Below are positions 43,623 through 52,257 of a DNA stretch of 60,230 bases, piece by piece. Both the position numbers and the translations under genes were made by a program. The DNA comes from Burkholderiales bacterium UBA4657 (GTDB lineage Bacteria > Pseudomonadota > Gammaproteobacteria > Burkholderiales > Burkholderiaceae_E). Under the pieces are notes generated by a model. It searched no databases and was not told the origin of the DNA. It saw only the letters and a program-made list of their open reading frames with translations. The stretch is taken from assembly GCA_002405475.1 (NCBI GenBank), contig DHLX01000042.1, positions 31,674-91,903 on the forward strand. The letters run 5' to 3'. Positions within the stretch are counted from its first letter, which is position 1. Each line of letters opens with the position of its first letter.

Positions 43623-45320
43623 TTATTTGCTTTCGTTCATTTTGGCCTTGAGCAATGCACCGAGGTTGGTCGTGCCAGAAGCAGCACCAGTTTCCTGCAT
43701 TTTTTGCATGGCTTCAGCCGTATCGGCATTGTCTTTAGCCTTGATTGACAACTGGATCGAACGGGTCTTGCGATCGACGTTGAGGATGATGGCATTGACG
43801 CTATCACCTTCTTTCAGCACATTGCGCGCATCTTCCACCTTGTCACGGCTGATTTCCGAAGCACGCAGATAGGCTTCAATCTCATCACCCAGGTCAATGG
43901 TCGCGCCCTTGGCATCCACACTCTTGACGACGCCAGTAACAACCGCGCCCTTGTCATGACCGGCCACGAAATTGTTGAATGGGTCGCCTTCCAGTTGCTT
44001 GACACCGAGGCTGATACGCTCACGCTCAACGTCAATCGCCAACACTACCGCCTCGAGCTCGTCGCCCTTCTTGAATTTACGCACAGCTTCTTCGCCCGAC
44101 TCGTTCCATGACAAATCAGACAAATGCACCAGACCGTCAATACCACCATCAAGACCGATGAAGACACCGAAGTCGGTAATGGACTTGATAGCACCTTTGA
44201 GTTTGTCACCCTTCTTGTGGTGCGTGGAAAACTCTTCCCACGGGTTGGGTTTGCACTGTTTCATGCCGAGGCTGATACGACGACGTTCTTCGTCGATTTC
44301 CAGCACCATGACTTCGACTTCATCACCCAGCTGCACAATCTTGTTCGGGGCTACGTTCTTGTTGGTCCAGTCCATTTCAGAAACGTGCACCAGGCCTTCA
44401 ATGCCGGCTTCAATTTCAACAAAAGCACCGTAGTCGGTCAGGTTGGTTACCTTGCCGAACAGACGGGTGCCCTGCGGGTAACGCCGTGCCAGGCCGACCC
44501 ACGGGTCTTCACCCAGTTGCTTGATGCCGAGTGAGACACGGTTTTTGTCCTGGTCGAACTTGAGGACTTTGGCGGTCACTTCCTGACCAACCTGCACCAC
44601 TTCGTTCGGATGACGCACACGACGCCAGGCCAGATCGGTAATATGCAACAGACCGTCGATACCGCCCAGGTCAACGAATGCGCCGTAATCGGTAATGTTC
44701 TTGACCAGACCTTTGACAATGGAACCTTCGCTCAGGGTTTCCATGAGTTTGGCGCGCTCTTCACCCTGGCTGGCTTCAATGACCGCACGGCGTGATACGA
44801 CGACGTTATTGCGTTTGCGGTCGAGTTTGATGACCTTGAATTCCATGGTCTTGCCTTCGTACGGCGTGGTGTCCTTGATGGGACGGGTATCGACCAGAGA
44901 GCCCGGCAGGAAAGCACGGATGCTGTTGACCATGACGGTCAGGCCGCCTTTGACCTTGCCAGTGATGGTGCCAGTAATGAGTTCGCCTGAAGACAAGGCT
45001 TTTTCCAGGAACAGCCAGGACGCCAGGCGCTTGGCCTTGTCGCGCGAGAGAATGGTATCGCCATACCCGTTTTCGAGAGAATCAATCGCAACCGAGACAA
45101 AGTCGCCGATTTTGACTTCCATTTCGCCCTGGTCGTTAAGAAATTCTTCTGCCGGAACAAAAGCTTCGGATTTTAAGCCGGCGTTGACGACAACAAAGTT
45201 CTGGTCAATACGCACGACTTCGGCGGTAATGACTTCGCCGGCGCGCATTTCCTGGCGCTGCAGGCTTTCTTCAAATAATTGGGCAAAAGATTCGTGACTG
45301 GATTCGAGAATGGCTGACAT
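43623..45320 (-). CDS. rpsA: 30S ribosomal protein bS1
   Basis: A 565-residue protein with six S1/OB RNA-binding repeats, seen as recurring GxVKNITDYGAFVDLGGIDGL-type segments. S1 unwinds and binds mRNA on the 30S subunit. The ATG at 45320 (MSAILESSHESFAQLFEESL) matches the family; the frame is open to 45350. The 25 nt before this ATG are pyrimidine-rich (CTTACTTTTTTTATCCTCTTTC) with no Shine-Dalgarno, which fits S1-dependent, self-regulated translation. It follows cmk by 26 bp. Confidence 0.97.
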   Translation of the reverse strand: MSAILESSHESFAQLFEESLQRQEMRAGEVITAEVVRIDQNFVVVNAGLKSEAFVPAEEFLNDQGEMEVKIGDFVSVAIDSLENGYGDTILSRDKAKRLASWLFLEKALSSGELITGTITGKVKGGLTVMVNSIRAFLPGSLVDTRPIKDTTPYEGKTMEFKVIKLDRKRNNVVVSRRAVIEASQGEERAKLMETLSEGSIVKGLVKNITDYGAFVDLGGIDGLLHITDLAWRRVRHPNEVVQVGQEVTAKVLKFDQDKNRVSLGIKQLGEDPWVGLARRYPQGTRLFGKVTNLTDYGAFVEIEAGIEGLVHVSEMDWTNKNVAPNKIVQLGDEVEVMVLEIDEERRRISLGMKQCKPNPWEEFSTHHKKGDKLKGAIKSITDFGVFIGLDGGIDGLVHLSDLSWNESGEEAVRKFKKGDELEAVVLAIDVERERISLGVKQLEGDPFNNFVAGHDKGAVVTGVVKSVDAKGATIDLGDEIEAYLRASEISRDKVEDARNVLKEGDSVNAIILNVDRKTRSIQLSIKAKDNADTAEAMQKMQETGAASGTTNLGALLKAKMNESK

Positions 45321-45346
45321 GAAAGAGGATAAAAAAAGTAAGTTAA

Positions 45347-46051
45347 TCAAAGAAGCTTACGGCCTCGCGCCGCAGGCTTCACCTGTTGCCACCAGCGCAA
45401 GACCTGAGTAACGACTTCATCAATACTCAAATCAGAGCTGTCTAGCTGGTAACTATCTTGTGCTGGTCTAAGAGGTGCTTCGAGGCGATTCATATCGCGC
45501 GCGTCGCGGTCACGCAAATCAGCAGAAAGACTCTCCATTGTAGCAGAAAAACCTTTTTCAATCAATTGCTTATAGCGCCTTTGTGCCCGTGCCTCAACGC
45601 TGGCAGTCAGATACACCTTGAGCTGCGCCTCGGGAAAAATGACGGTACCCATATCGCGGCCATCGGCTACCAGACCAGGTAGCTGCCAGAAGTCGCGCTG
45701 ACGCTGTACCAGCGCCGCCCGAACGTCATGCAGCACGGCAATGCGCGAGGCGGCATTGCCTACCGCTTCGGCGCGCAAGGCATCGGTAACATCGACACCA
45801 CGCAAGCTGATGCGCGGCTCATCGGTAAACTGAACCTCAAGCGCTCTGGCAACACGCGCCAGCACCGATTCATCATCGAAGCTTACCCCCTGCTGCATGG
45901 CAGCAAGCGCGGTCAGACGGTACAGGGCACCGGAATCGAGCAGATGAAAGCCCAGTGATGCAGCCACCCGCGCGGCAATAGTACCCTTGCCCGAAGCGGT
46001 CGGCCCATCAATGGTAATGAGAGGAACGAAAGTTGCTGAAGCAGGGTTCAT
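45347..46051 (-). CDS. cmk: Cytidylate kinase
   Basis: A 234-residue nucleoside monophosphate kinase for CMP/dCMP. ITIDGPTASGKGTIAARVAASLG is the P-loop region, FHLLDSGALYRLTALAA follows, and VADGRDMGTVIFPEAQLKVYLTAS is diagnostic for Cmk. The ATG at 46051 overlaps the aroA stop as ATGA; the frame continues upstream to 46168 inside aroA but is not used. The aroA-cmk-rpsA order is common in proteobacteria. Confidence 0.96.
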   Translation of the reverse strand: MNPASATFVPLITIDGPTASGKGTIAARVAASLGFHLLDSGALYRLTALAAMQQGVSFDDESVLARVARALEVQFTDEPRISLRGVDVTDALRAEAVGNAASRIAVLHDVRAALVQRQRDFWQLPGLVADGRDMGTVIFPEAQLKVYLTASVEARAQRRYKQLIEKGFSATMESLSADLRDRDARDMNRLEAPLRPAQDSYQLDSSDLSIDEVVTQVLRWWQQVKPAARGRKLL

Positions 46052-47364
46052 GCATGCCCTGACGCCGTGATGGTACGGAATACATCGAAATAATCCGGAA
46101 AGGTTTTGGCGACGCAGCCGGGGTCCTGGATTTCCAGCGGTGTGGCAAAAGCGGCCAGAGAAAAGCACATCGCCATGCGATGGTCGTCATAAGTGGCAAT
46201 GCTGGCGCTGCGCCACTGCATGGGTGGGGTAATGCGCAAATAATCAGCGCCCTCTTCCACGCTGGCACCCAGTTTGCACAATTCAGTAGCCATGGCACTG
46301 AGGCGGTCGGTTTCTTTCACGCGCCACGAGGCAATATGGCGCAGTGTCGTCGTACCGTGGGCATAGAGCGCACACATGGCCAGGGTCATGGCGGCATCGG
46401 GAATTGCGTTGCAGTCCAGATCAATGGCTTGCAATGTGCCCTGGTTGCTGGCTTCTATCCAGTCATCACCCCACACTACCTTGGCACCCATAAGCGCCAG
46501 TGCCTCGGCAAACCTGACATCGCCCTGAATGCTGCGCGCCCCTGCACCCTGTATGCGCACCGGGCCACCCGCTATGGCACCTGCTGCCAGAAAGTAAGAC
46601 GCCGAGGACGCATCCCCTTCGACCGTGATTTGTCCTGGCGACTGGTAGCGTGCCCCGGCAGGGATGGTAAAACGCTCCCAGCCCTGACGTTGCACCTGTA
46701 CTCCAAAGCGTTGCATCAGATTCAGGGTAATTTCAATATACGGCTTGCTGATCAGTTCGCCCACCACCTCAATCACGAGTGCCGAGGACTCAGCTTGAGC
46801 CTGTAGCACTAACGGCGCCATCATCAGCAAGGCGGTAAGAAACTGGCTTGAAGTATCGCCACGCACTTGCAGCGTACCGGTTTTCAACCCCGTCGGACGA
46901 ATTTCCAGCGGTGGGTAGCCTGCCTGACCCAGATAACGAATATCGGCCTGTAATTGCCTCAGTCCATCGACCAGATCGCCAATCGGGCGTTCGTGCATGC
47001 GCGCAACACCGCGCAATTGATAATGCCCCCGATTGACGGCGGCCGAGGCCACCAGTGCTGCGGTCAAGGGACGAAAGGCCGTGCCAGCATTGCCCAGAAA
47101 CAAATCGGCTTCGGTCACTGGAAACACCCCGCCGCAGCCGTCGATCCTGACCGACTTCGGCCCCAGCCGTGCGATCTTGACACCGAGTTGTTGCAGGGCT
47201 TGAAGCATCACCCGCGTATCGTCAGCATCCAGCAGTTCATCGACCTGGGTACTACCTTGTGACAAGGCCGCCAGCAACAAGGTACGGTTAGAAATACTTT
47301 TACTGCCCGGCAAGGTCACGACCCCCTGGGCATGGCTGAGTTGTTGTAGTTGCAGACTGTCCAC
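46048..47364 (-). CDS. aroA: 3-phosphoshikimate 1-carboxyvinyltransferase (EPSP synthase)
   Basis: A 438-residue EPSP synthase of the shikimate pathway. LPGSKSISNRTLLLAAL and LFLGNAGTAFRPLTAAL are the substrate-binding motifs, with the later SWRVKETDRLSAMATELCKLG and YDDHRMAMCFSLAAFA. The glyphosate-relevant motif reads GNAGTAFRP, that is the ordinary class I form. The start is GTG at 47364, 31 bp after the tyrA stop. It is stand-alone here, while in many relatives TyrA and AroA are fused. Confidence 0.97.
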   Translation of the reverse strand: MDSLQLQQLSHAQGVVTLPGSKSISNRTLLLAALSQGSTQVDELLDADDTRVMLQALQQLGVKIARLGPKSVRIDGCGGVFPVTEADLFLGNAGTAFRPLTAALVASAAVNRGHYQLRGVARMHERPIGDLVDGLRQLQADIRYLGQAGYPPLEIRPTGLKTGTLQVRGDTSSQFLTALLMMAPLVLQAQAESSALVIEVVGELISKPYIEITLNLMQRFGVQVQRQGWERFTIPAGARYQSPGQITVEGDASSASYFLAAGAIAGGPVRIQGAGARSIQGDVRFAEALALMGAKVVWGDDWIEASNQGTLQAIDLDCNAIPDAAMTLAMCALYAHGTTTLRHIASWRVKETDRLSAMATELCKLGASVEEGADYLRITPPMQWRSASIATYDDHRMAMCFSLAAFATPLEIQDPGCVAKTFPDYFDVFRTITASGHA

Positions 47365-47395
47365 GCGCTTGTGTTCCTGTATATTTTCCGTCAGA

Positions 47396-48253
47396 TCAGA
47401 ATCGGAGTGCCGAGCGTATTTCCCGCGCTTGCGCGAATTCCTGCTCCAGCGCCAGAACTTCGTTGCGGTTCAAATAATCGCGCAATAATTTCAGCTCGGC
47501 TTCATAGGCGTCCAGCTCATGCAACAAGGCGGCACGATTGGCAAAACAAATATCGCGCCACATTTCCGGGGAACTGGCAGCGATGCGCGTAAAGTCACGA
47601 AAACCACCGCCCGCATGGGCAAATTTCTGCGCTGCATCGGGTTCTTTGGCTATAGCGGCCACCAGAGCAAAGCTAAGCAGATGCGGCAAGTGCGAGACCG
47701 CTGCAAACACCTGGTCGTGCTGCTCGGGAGTCATTTCACTCACCAGGGCGCCACATAATTTCCAGGCTTCAACCACGGTTTCCAGTGCGTGACCCGCCGT
47801 GTCGGATACCGGCGTGACAATACAACGGCGCTGGCGATACAACCCGGCTTCGGCAGCATCGACACCGCTTTGTTCCTTGCCGGCAATCGGGTGCGCCGGT
47901 ACAAATTGCGGAAACTTCCCGCCCAGAGCACGGCGTGCGGCTGCGACTACATCGCCCTTGGTACTACCCGCATCGGTGACAATGGTGCGCAGACCCAGAT
48001 GCGGTGCAATGACGCGCAAGATGGTTTCGGTTTGTGCGACCGGCGCCGCCAGCAGCACCAGGTCGGCATGGCGCACGGCCTCGGCTTCATTGGCTGCTAT
48101 TTCATCAATAACCCCCAGTTGCAGGGCGCGCTGCAGGGCTTCACGCGAACGTCCAACACCCACCACTTTTTTTACGGCTTGCGCGGCGTCCAGCGCCAGC
48201 GCAAAACTGCCGCCGATTAAACCTACGCCAATAATAGTGACTTGATTAAACAT
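47396..48253 (-). CDS. tyrA: Prephenate dehydrogenase (TyrA)
   Basis: A 285-residue NAD(P)-dependent enzyme of tyrosine synthesis. VTIIGVGLIGGSFALALD is the dinucleotide fold, DAGSTKGDVV and FVPAHPIAGKEQSG (with the catalytic His) follow. It has no chorismate mutase or ACT domain. It could act on arogenate (cyclohexadienyl dehydrogenase); sequence alone does not decide. The ATG at 48253 was chosen since earlier residues of the open frame fall in hisC. Confidence 0.93.
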   Translation of the reverse strand: MFNQVTIIGVGLIGGSFALALDAAQAVKKVVGVGRSREALQRALQLGVIDEIAANEAEAVRHADLVLLAAPVAQTETILRVIAPHLGLRTIVTDAGSTKGDVVAAARRALGGKFPQFVPAHPIAGKEQSGVDAAEAGLYRQRRCIVTPVSDTAGHALETVVEAWKLCGALVSEMTPEQHDQVFAAVSHLPHLLSFALVAAIAKEPDAAQKFAHAGGGFRDFTRIAASSPEMWRDICFANRAALLHELDAYEAELKLLRDYLNRNEVLALEQEFAQAREIRSALRF

Positions 48254-48258
48254 GCGGA

Positions 48259-49383
48259 TTACGCAGCCATACCTAGTGCCCGTTCCAGGGCTAGAATGAA
48301 AGCCTGGTTTTCTTCCGGCAAGCCGATGGAAATTCGCAGCCACTCGGGCAAGCCATAATTGGCGACCGGACGTACGATGACACCCTGCTTGAGTAATGCC
48401 TGGTTAACAGCAGCGGCATTGCCGACCTTGACCAGTACAAAATTGCCATAAGAGGGAATGAAACTCAGCCGCAGACGCTCGAAAGCCTGTACCAGTTGCT
48501 GATAACCAGCACGGTTGAGTTCATAACTTTTTTGCAGGAAGTTATGGTCGTGCAAGGCGGCAATAGCCGCAGCCTGTCCCAATGAATTGACGTTGAACGG
48601 CTGGCGAATGCGGTTCATGATGTCGGTCAGTGGTGCCTGGGCAATGGCATAGCCGACGCGCAAACCGGCCAGACCATAAGCCTTGCTGAAAGTGCGCGAT
48701 ACAATCAGGTTCGGAAAACGCCGCACCCACTCCACCGAATCAAAACGCTGTTCCGGTGCCAGATATTCGTTATAGGCCTCGTCCAGCACCACCACCACAT
48801 GAGCCGGCACACGCTGTAAAAATGCTTCGATTTCGGCAGAGGGCAAAAAGGTTCCGGTCGGGTTGTTCGGGTTGGCAATAAAGACCAGATGCGTGTCTGC
48901 TTCAATGCTGCCAAGCATGGCCTCAAGGTCATGCCCCAGACCCGGGGTAGCGGGTACCACAATGGCACGCGCACCGGTTTCCTGAGTCGCCAGCGCATAG
49001 ACCACAAAACTGTATTGTGAATAGACGGCACTGGCACCGGGTTGTAAAAAGGCATGCCCGGCCAAGACCAGAATATCGTTACTGCCGTTGCCCAGGGTCA
49101 CCCAGTCCATGGGCACCCGAAATTTTTGTGCCAGCGCCGCTCGTATGTCGTAGGCATTGCCATCGGGGTAGCGTGCCAGTTCATCGAAGGTTTGCAGCAT
49201 GGCCTGTCTGGCACTTTCGGGCATGCCGAGCGGGTTTTCATTGCTGGCCAGCTTGACGATATTGTTTTCATCCAGGCCATATTCGCGCGCCACTTCGCTG
49301 ATGGGTTTGCCGCCCACATAAGGGGCAATGGCCTGGATATAAGCCGGGACGGGAATTTTGTTCAGATCGGTTACGGTATTCAT
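48259..49383 (-). CDS. hisC: Histidinol-phosphate aminotransferase
   Basis: A 374-residue class I/II PLP aminotransferase. KLASNENPLGMPESAR, NPNNPTGTFLP, VVLDEAYNEYLAP and the PLP-lysine motif SRTFSKAYGLAGLRVGYAI are the HisC signatures. Its place between pheA and tyrA suggests that it also transaminates phenylpyruvate or prephenate, as the HisC2/aromatic aminotransferase of this cluster often does. ATG at 49383 preferred over GTG at 49392. Confidence 0.93.
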   Translation of the reverse strand: MNTVTDLNKIPVPAYIQAIAPYVGGKPISEVAREYGLDENNIVKLASNENPLGMPESARQAMLQTFDELARYPDGNAYDIRAALAQKFRVPMDWVTLGNGSNDILVLAGHAFLQPGASAVYSQYSFVVYALATQETGARAIVVPATPGLGHDLEAMLGSIEADTHLVFIANPNNPTGTFLPSAEIEAFLQRVPAHVVVVLDEAYNEYLAPEQRFDSVEWVRRFPNLIVSRTFSKAYGLAGLRVGYAIAQAPLTDIMNRIRQPFNVNSLGQAAAIAALHDHNFLQKSYELNRAGYQQLVQAFERLRLSFIPSYGNFVLVKVGNAAAVNQALLKQGVIVRPVANYGLPEWLRISIGLPEENQAFILALERALGMAA

Positions 49384-49392
49384 GCGAGTCAC

Positions 49393-50469
49393 TCAGGCCA
49401 GGGGGTAAGAGCCCAATACTTTGAAGAAACCACAATGGGCGCGTAATTCATTCAGGGCTGCCGCGACATGGGTTTCAAGCTGATGCCCTTCCAGATCGAC
49501 ATAAAAATAATAGGTCCAGACGCCAGTGCGCGAGGGACGCGACTCGAACCGTGTCATGGAAACCCCATGACGTGACAAAGGCTCGAGCATTTTGTACACC
49601 GAGCCGGCAATGTTCGGCACCGAGACCACCAAAGAGGTCTGGTCTTTACCCGAAGGCTGGGTGTCTTGTGAACCAATCACGGCGAAGCGTGTGGTGTTGC
49701 GCGGGTCATCTTCAATATGACGCGCCACTATGGGCAGTTGATAATGCGCCGCAGCGGCTTCGCTGGCAATAGCAGCGATGGTACCGTCCAACCCGGCCAG
49801 ACGCGCAGCTTCGGCATTGCTGGCTACGGCCACGCGCTCAAGACCGGGGTAATGCGTCGCTAGCCAGTGGGCGCACTGCGCCAGCGCCTGCGCGTGGGCA
49901 CAAACCTGGGTGACTTGTTCCATGGTGCCCGACTGCGTCATCAGGTTGTGATGCACCGGAATGGTAATTTCGTTCGAAATTTTGAGTGGCGAATTGAGAA
50001 ACAGGTCGAGGGTGCGATTCACCACGCCCTCGGTCGAGTTTTCAACCGGCACGACACCAAATTCGGCGGTACCAGCTTCAGTAGCGCGAAAAACTTCATC
50101 AATACTGACGCAAGGCACGGCTTCAATACCATGTCCAAACGCCTGATAAGTGGCAGCTTCAGAAAACGTACCGACCGGCCCCAGAAAGGCCACACTCATG
50201 ACTTTTTCAGTGGCGCGACAGGCTGAAATGATTTCACGGTAAATGGCACGTAAATCTTCATCGCGGATCGGGCCAGAATTTTTCTGCCCGACATGACGCA
50301 ATATTTGAGCTTCACGCTCGGGGCGAAACACTGGCACGCCCTGCTCGCGCTTGATCACCCCCACCTCGTGCGCCAGCCCAGCGCGCTGACTCAAGAGGCG
50401 AATAATCTCCTCGTCTAGCGCGTCAATTTGATCGCGCAGCGGCTTGAGTTGAGCGTCGATATCAGCCAT
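49393..50469 (-). CDS. pheA: Chorismate mutase / prephenate dehydratase (P-protein)
   Basis: A 358-residue bifunctional enzyme of phenylalanine synthesis: an AroQ-type chorismate mutase (about 5-90, LKPLRDQIDALDEEIIRLLSQR), a prephenate dehydratase domain (from VAFLGPVGTFSEAATYQ, with VPVENSTEGVVNRTLD and the catalytic TRFAVIG) and a C-terminal ACT domain (TSLVVSVPNIAGSVYKML, then ESRPSRTGVW) for feedback control by phenylalanine. Its start overlaps the serC stop by 8 nt. Confidence 0.97.
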   Translation of the reverse strand: MADIDAQLKPLRDQIDALDEEIIRLLSQRAGLAHEVGVIKREQGVPVFRPEREAQILRHVGQKNSGPIRDEDLRAIYREIISACRATEKVMSVAFLGPVGTFSEAATYQAFGHGIEAVPCVSIDEVFRATEAGTAEFGVVPVENSTEGVVNRTLDLFLNSPLKISNEITIPVHHNLMTQSGTMEQVTQVCAHAQALAQCAHWLATHYPGLERVAVASNAEAARLAGLDGTIAAIASEAAAAHYQLPIVARHIEDDPRNTTRFAVIGSQDTQPSGKDQTSLVVSVPNIAGSVYKMLEPLSRHGVSMTRFESRPSRTGVWTYYFYVDLEGHQLETHVAAALNELRAHCGFFKVLGSYPLA

Positions 50470-51562
50470 GAGATTGCTCGAATTCTTTCATGAAAGCAAT
50501 CAGTGCCTGCACCCCCGCGAGTGGCATGGCGTTATAAATACTGGCGCGCATACCACCCACCGCCTTGTGGCCTTTAAGTGCTACCAGCCCGGCTGCAGCC
50601 GACTGTTTCAGGAATGCTTCATTCAGGCTTTCGTCGTGAATACGGAACGGCACATTCATGCGCGAGCGGTCAGCACGGTTGACAGGCGAATAATAAAACG
50701 ACGACTGGTCGAGATAGTCATATAACAGCCTGGCCTTCTCGATGTTACGTTGTTCCATGACGGCCAGCCCGCCCTGACGCTTGAGCCATTGGAATACCAG
50801 CCCCGCGAGGTAGATGCCGAAAGTCGGCGGCGTATTCAACAGGGAATGATTGTCGGCCATCAATTGATAGTCAAACATACGCGGGCAATCTGACCGCGCC
50901 TTGCCCAGCAAGTCTTCACGCACGATGACAATGGTAACGCCCGCCGGTCCGATATTTTTTTGCGCGCCCGCATAGATCAGACCGTACCTTGAAACATCGA
51001 CCGGGCGGCTCAAAATATGCGAGCTCATATCAGCGACCAAAGGCACGTTACCCAAAGCTTGCGGCACAAAGCCATATTCCAGCCCCTGTATGGTTTCATT
51101 GGTGCATATATGCATGAAGGCTGCGTCTTCACGCCGTTTCCAGCTTGACTCGGGCGGTATATAGCTGAAATTTTTATCTTCACTCGATGCGACGATGTTG
51201 ACGCTGCCGCCCCACAGCGGCAACAGCCGTTTAGCTTCAGCGACAGCACGCTGCGTCCATTCCCCCGTGAGTATGAAATCGCCATGGGCATTATCACGGC
51301 ACAGGTTGAACAGGATCTGCGACCATTGCATCGACGCCCCGCCCTGTAAAAACAGCACCTTGTAGTGGGGCGGTATATTCAGCAAATCACGCAAATCCTG
51401 CTCGGCCTCAGCATTGCAGGCTTCAAATTCCTTGCCTCGATGCGAGACCTCCATCACCGAACAGCCGGTACCGCGCCAGTCGAGCATTTCAGCTTGAGCT
51501 TGCTGCAAAACCTCCAGCGGCAGAGCGGCTGGTCCGGCAGAAAAGTTATAGACGCGCGTCAT
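50462..51562 (-). CDS. serC: Phosphoserine aminotransferase
   Basis: A 366-residue PLP enzyme for serine and pyridoxine synthesis. YNFSAGPAALPLEVLQQAQ at the start, FLQGGASMQWSQIL, the PLP-lysine region YAGAQKNIGPAGVTIVIVRE and HKAVGGMRASIYNA near the end match SerC. Its ATG overlaps the stop of the upstream unknown gene as ATGA. Confidence 0.97.
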   Translation of the reverse strand: MTRVYNFSAGPAALPLEVLQQAQAEMLDWRGTGCSVMEVSHRGKEFEACNAEAEQDLRDLLNIPPHYKVLFLQGGASMQWSQILFNLCRDNAHGDFILTGEWTQRAVAEAKRLLPLWGGSVNIVASSEDKNFSYIPPESSWKRREDAAFMHICTNETIQGLEYGFVPQALGNVPLVADMSSHILSRPVDVSRYGLIYAGAQKNIGPAGVTIVIVREDLLGKARSDCPRMFDYQLMADNHSLLNTPPTFGIYLAGLVFQWLKRQGGLAVMEQRNIEKARLLYDYLDQSSFYYSPVNRADRSRMNVPFRIHDESLNEAFLKQSAAAGLVALKGHKAVGGMRASIYNAMPLAGVQALIAFMKEFEQSHG

Positions 51563-52257
51563 GGTGTGCTTGAAAATTTGAAATCGAGTATACGCTGACT
51601 CATAGTGAACTGACCCAGCGGCGAGAACAGGTCGTCCTGTTCATTAAAAAAAACACCCAGGGCTTCAATAAAATACAAGACCGACTGGATCCGCACTTTC
51701 ATGCCAGCATAGCGACTATCGCCCTGGCATTCCAGACGCCAGACACTGCCACGGATGCCGACATGCAACTGCTGCGCCGGTTGCCGGTCGGCCACACGAC
51801 ACGACTGGTTCATGGGAATGTCATCGCGCGACAGGCTCAAGCGAAACACCTGCCCGGCCTGTAGTGGCAAGCTAAAATTTTCGAGTTGGACTCCGGCCTT
51901 TTTGTCACTGGCATCGAAACGCAACAGACCACGGGCACTGACGTAATCACGATTCTGCACCGTGTCATCTGCCAGGTGGGTCGTTGATCGCACCTGACTC
52001 ATTCCATCAGGCGCAGCACTAAATTCTTCGCTGATGCGGCGCGACGCTCGCATCGGCCGCTTTTGCTCAATAACCCAGCTGAAGGCTACCACCGGAACGG
52101 CGGCAGTCATAAGGCCGAGCTGTTTCAGTTCGGTACTCAGCTCGGTCGTCAGCACTATAGGCGTAGACACCGGGGCCGCCTGGGCGCTGGCCGAATGGAT
52201 GCCTGTCAGCAGACAGCAGGACAAAGCCAGCCGACCCAAGCCCACCTGCCCGATCAT
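51559..52257 (-). CDS. Exported protein of unknown function between gyrA and serC
   Basis: I do not recognise the family. The 232-residue product has a probable signal peptide (hydrophobic segment about 8-25, cut near SASAQA or AQAAP). The rest is polar with a few beta-type segments and two Cys residues (QSCRVADR and WRLECQGD) that could form a disulfide. It resembles uncharacterised periplasmic proteins seen beside gyrA in Burkholderiales, but I cannot name a function. Four-base overlaps at both ends (ATGA with gyrA and with serC) make it a real, translated gene of the operon. Confidence 0.8.
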   Translation of the reverse strand: MIGQVGLGRLALSCCLLTGIHSASAQAAPVSTPIVLTTELSTELKQLGLMTAAVPVVAFSWVIEQKRPMRASRRISEEFSAAPDGMSQVRSTTHLADDTVQNRDYVSARGLLRFDASDKKAGVQLENFSLPLQAGQVFRLSLSRDDIPMNQSCRVADRQPAQQLHVGIRGSVWRLECQGDSRYAGMKVRIQSVLYFIEALGVFFNEQDDLFSPLGQFTMSQRILDFKFSSTP

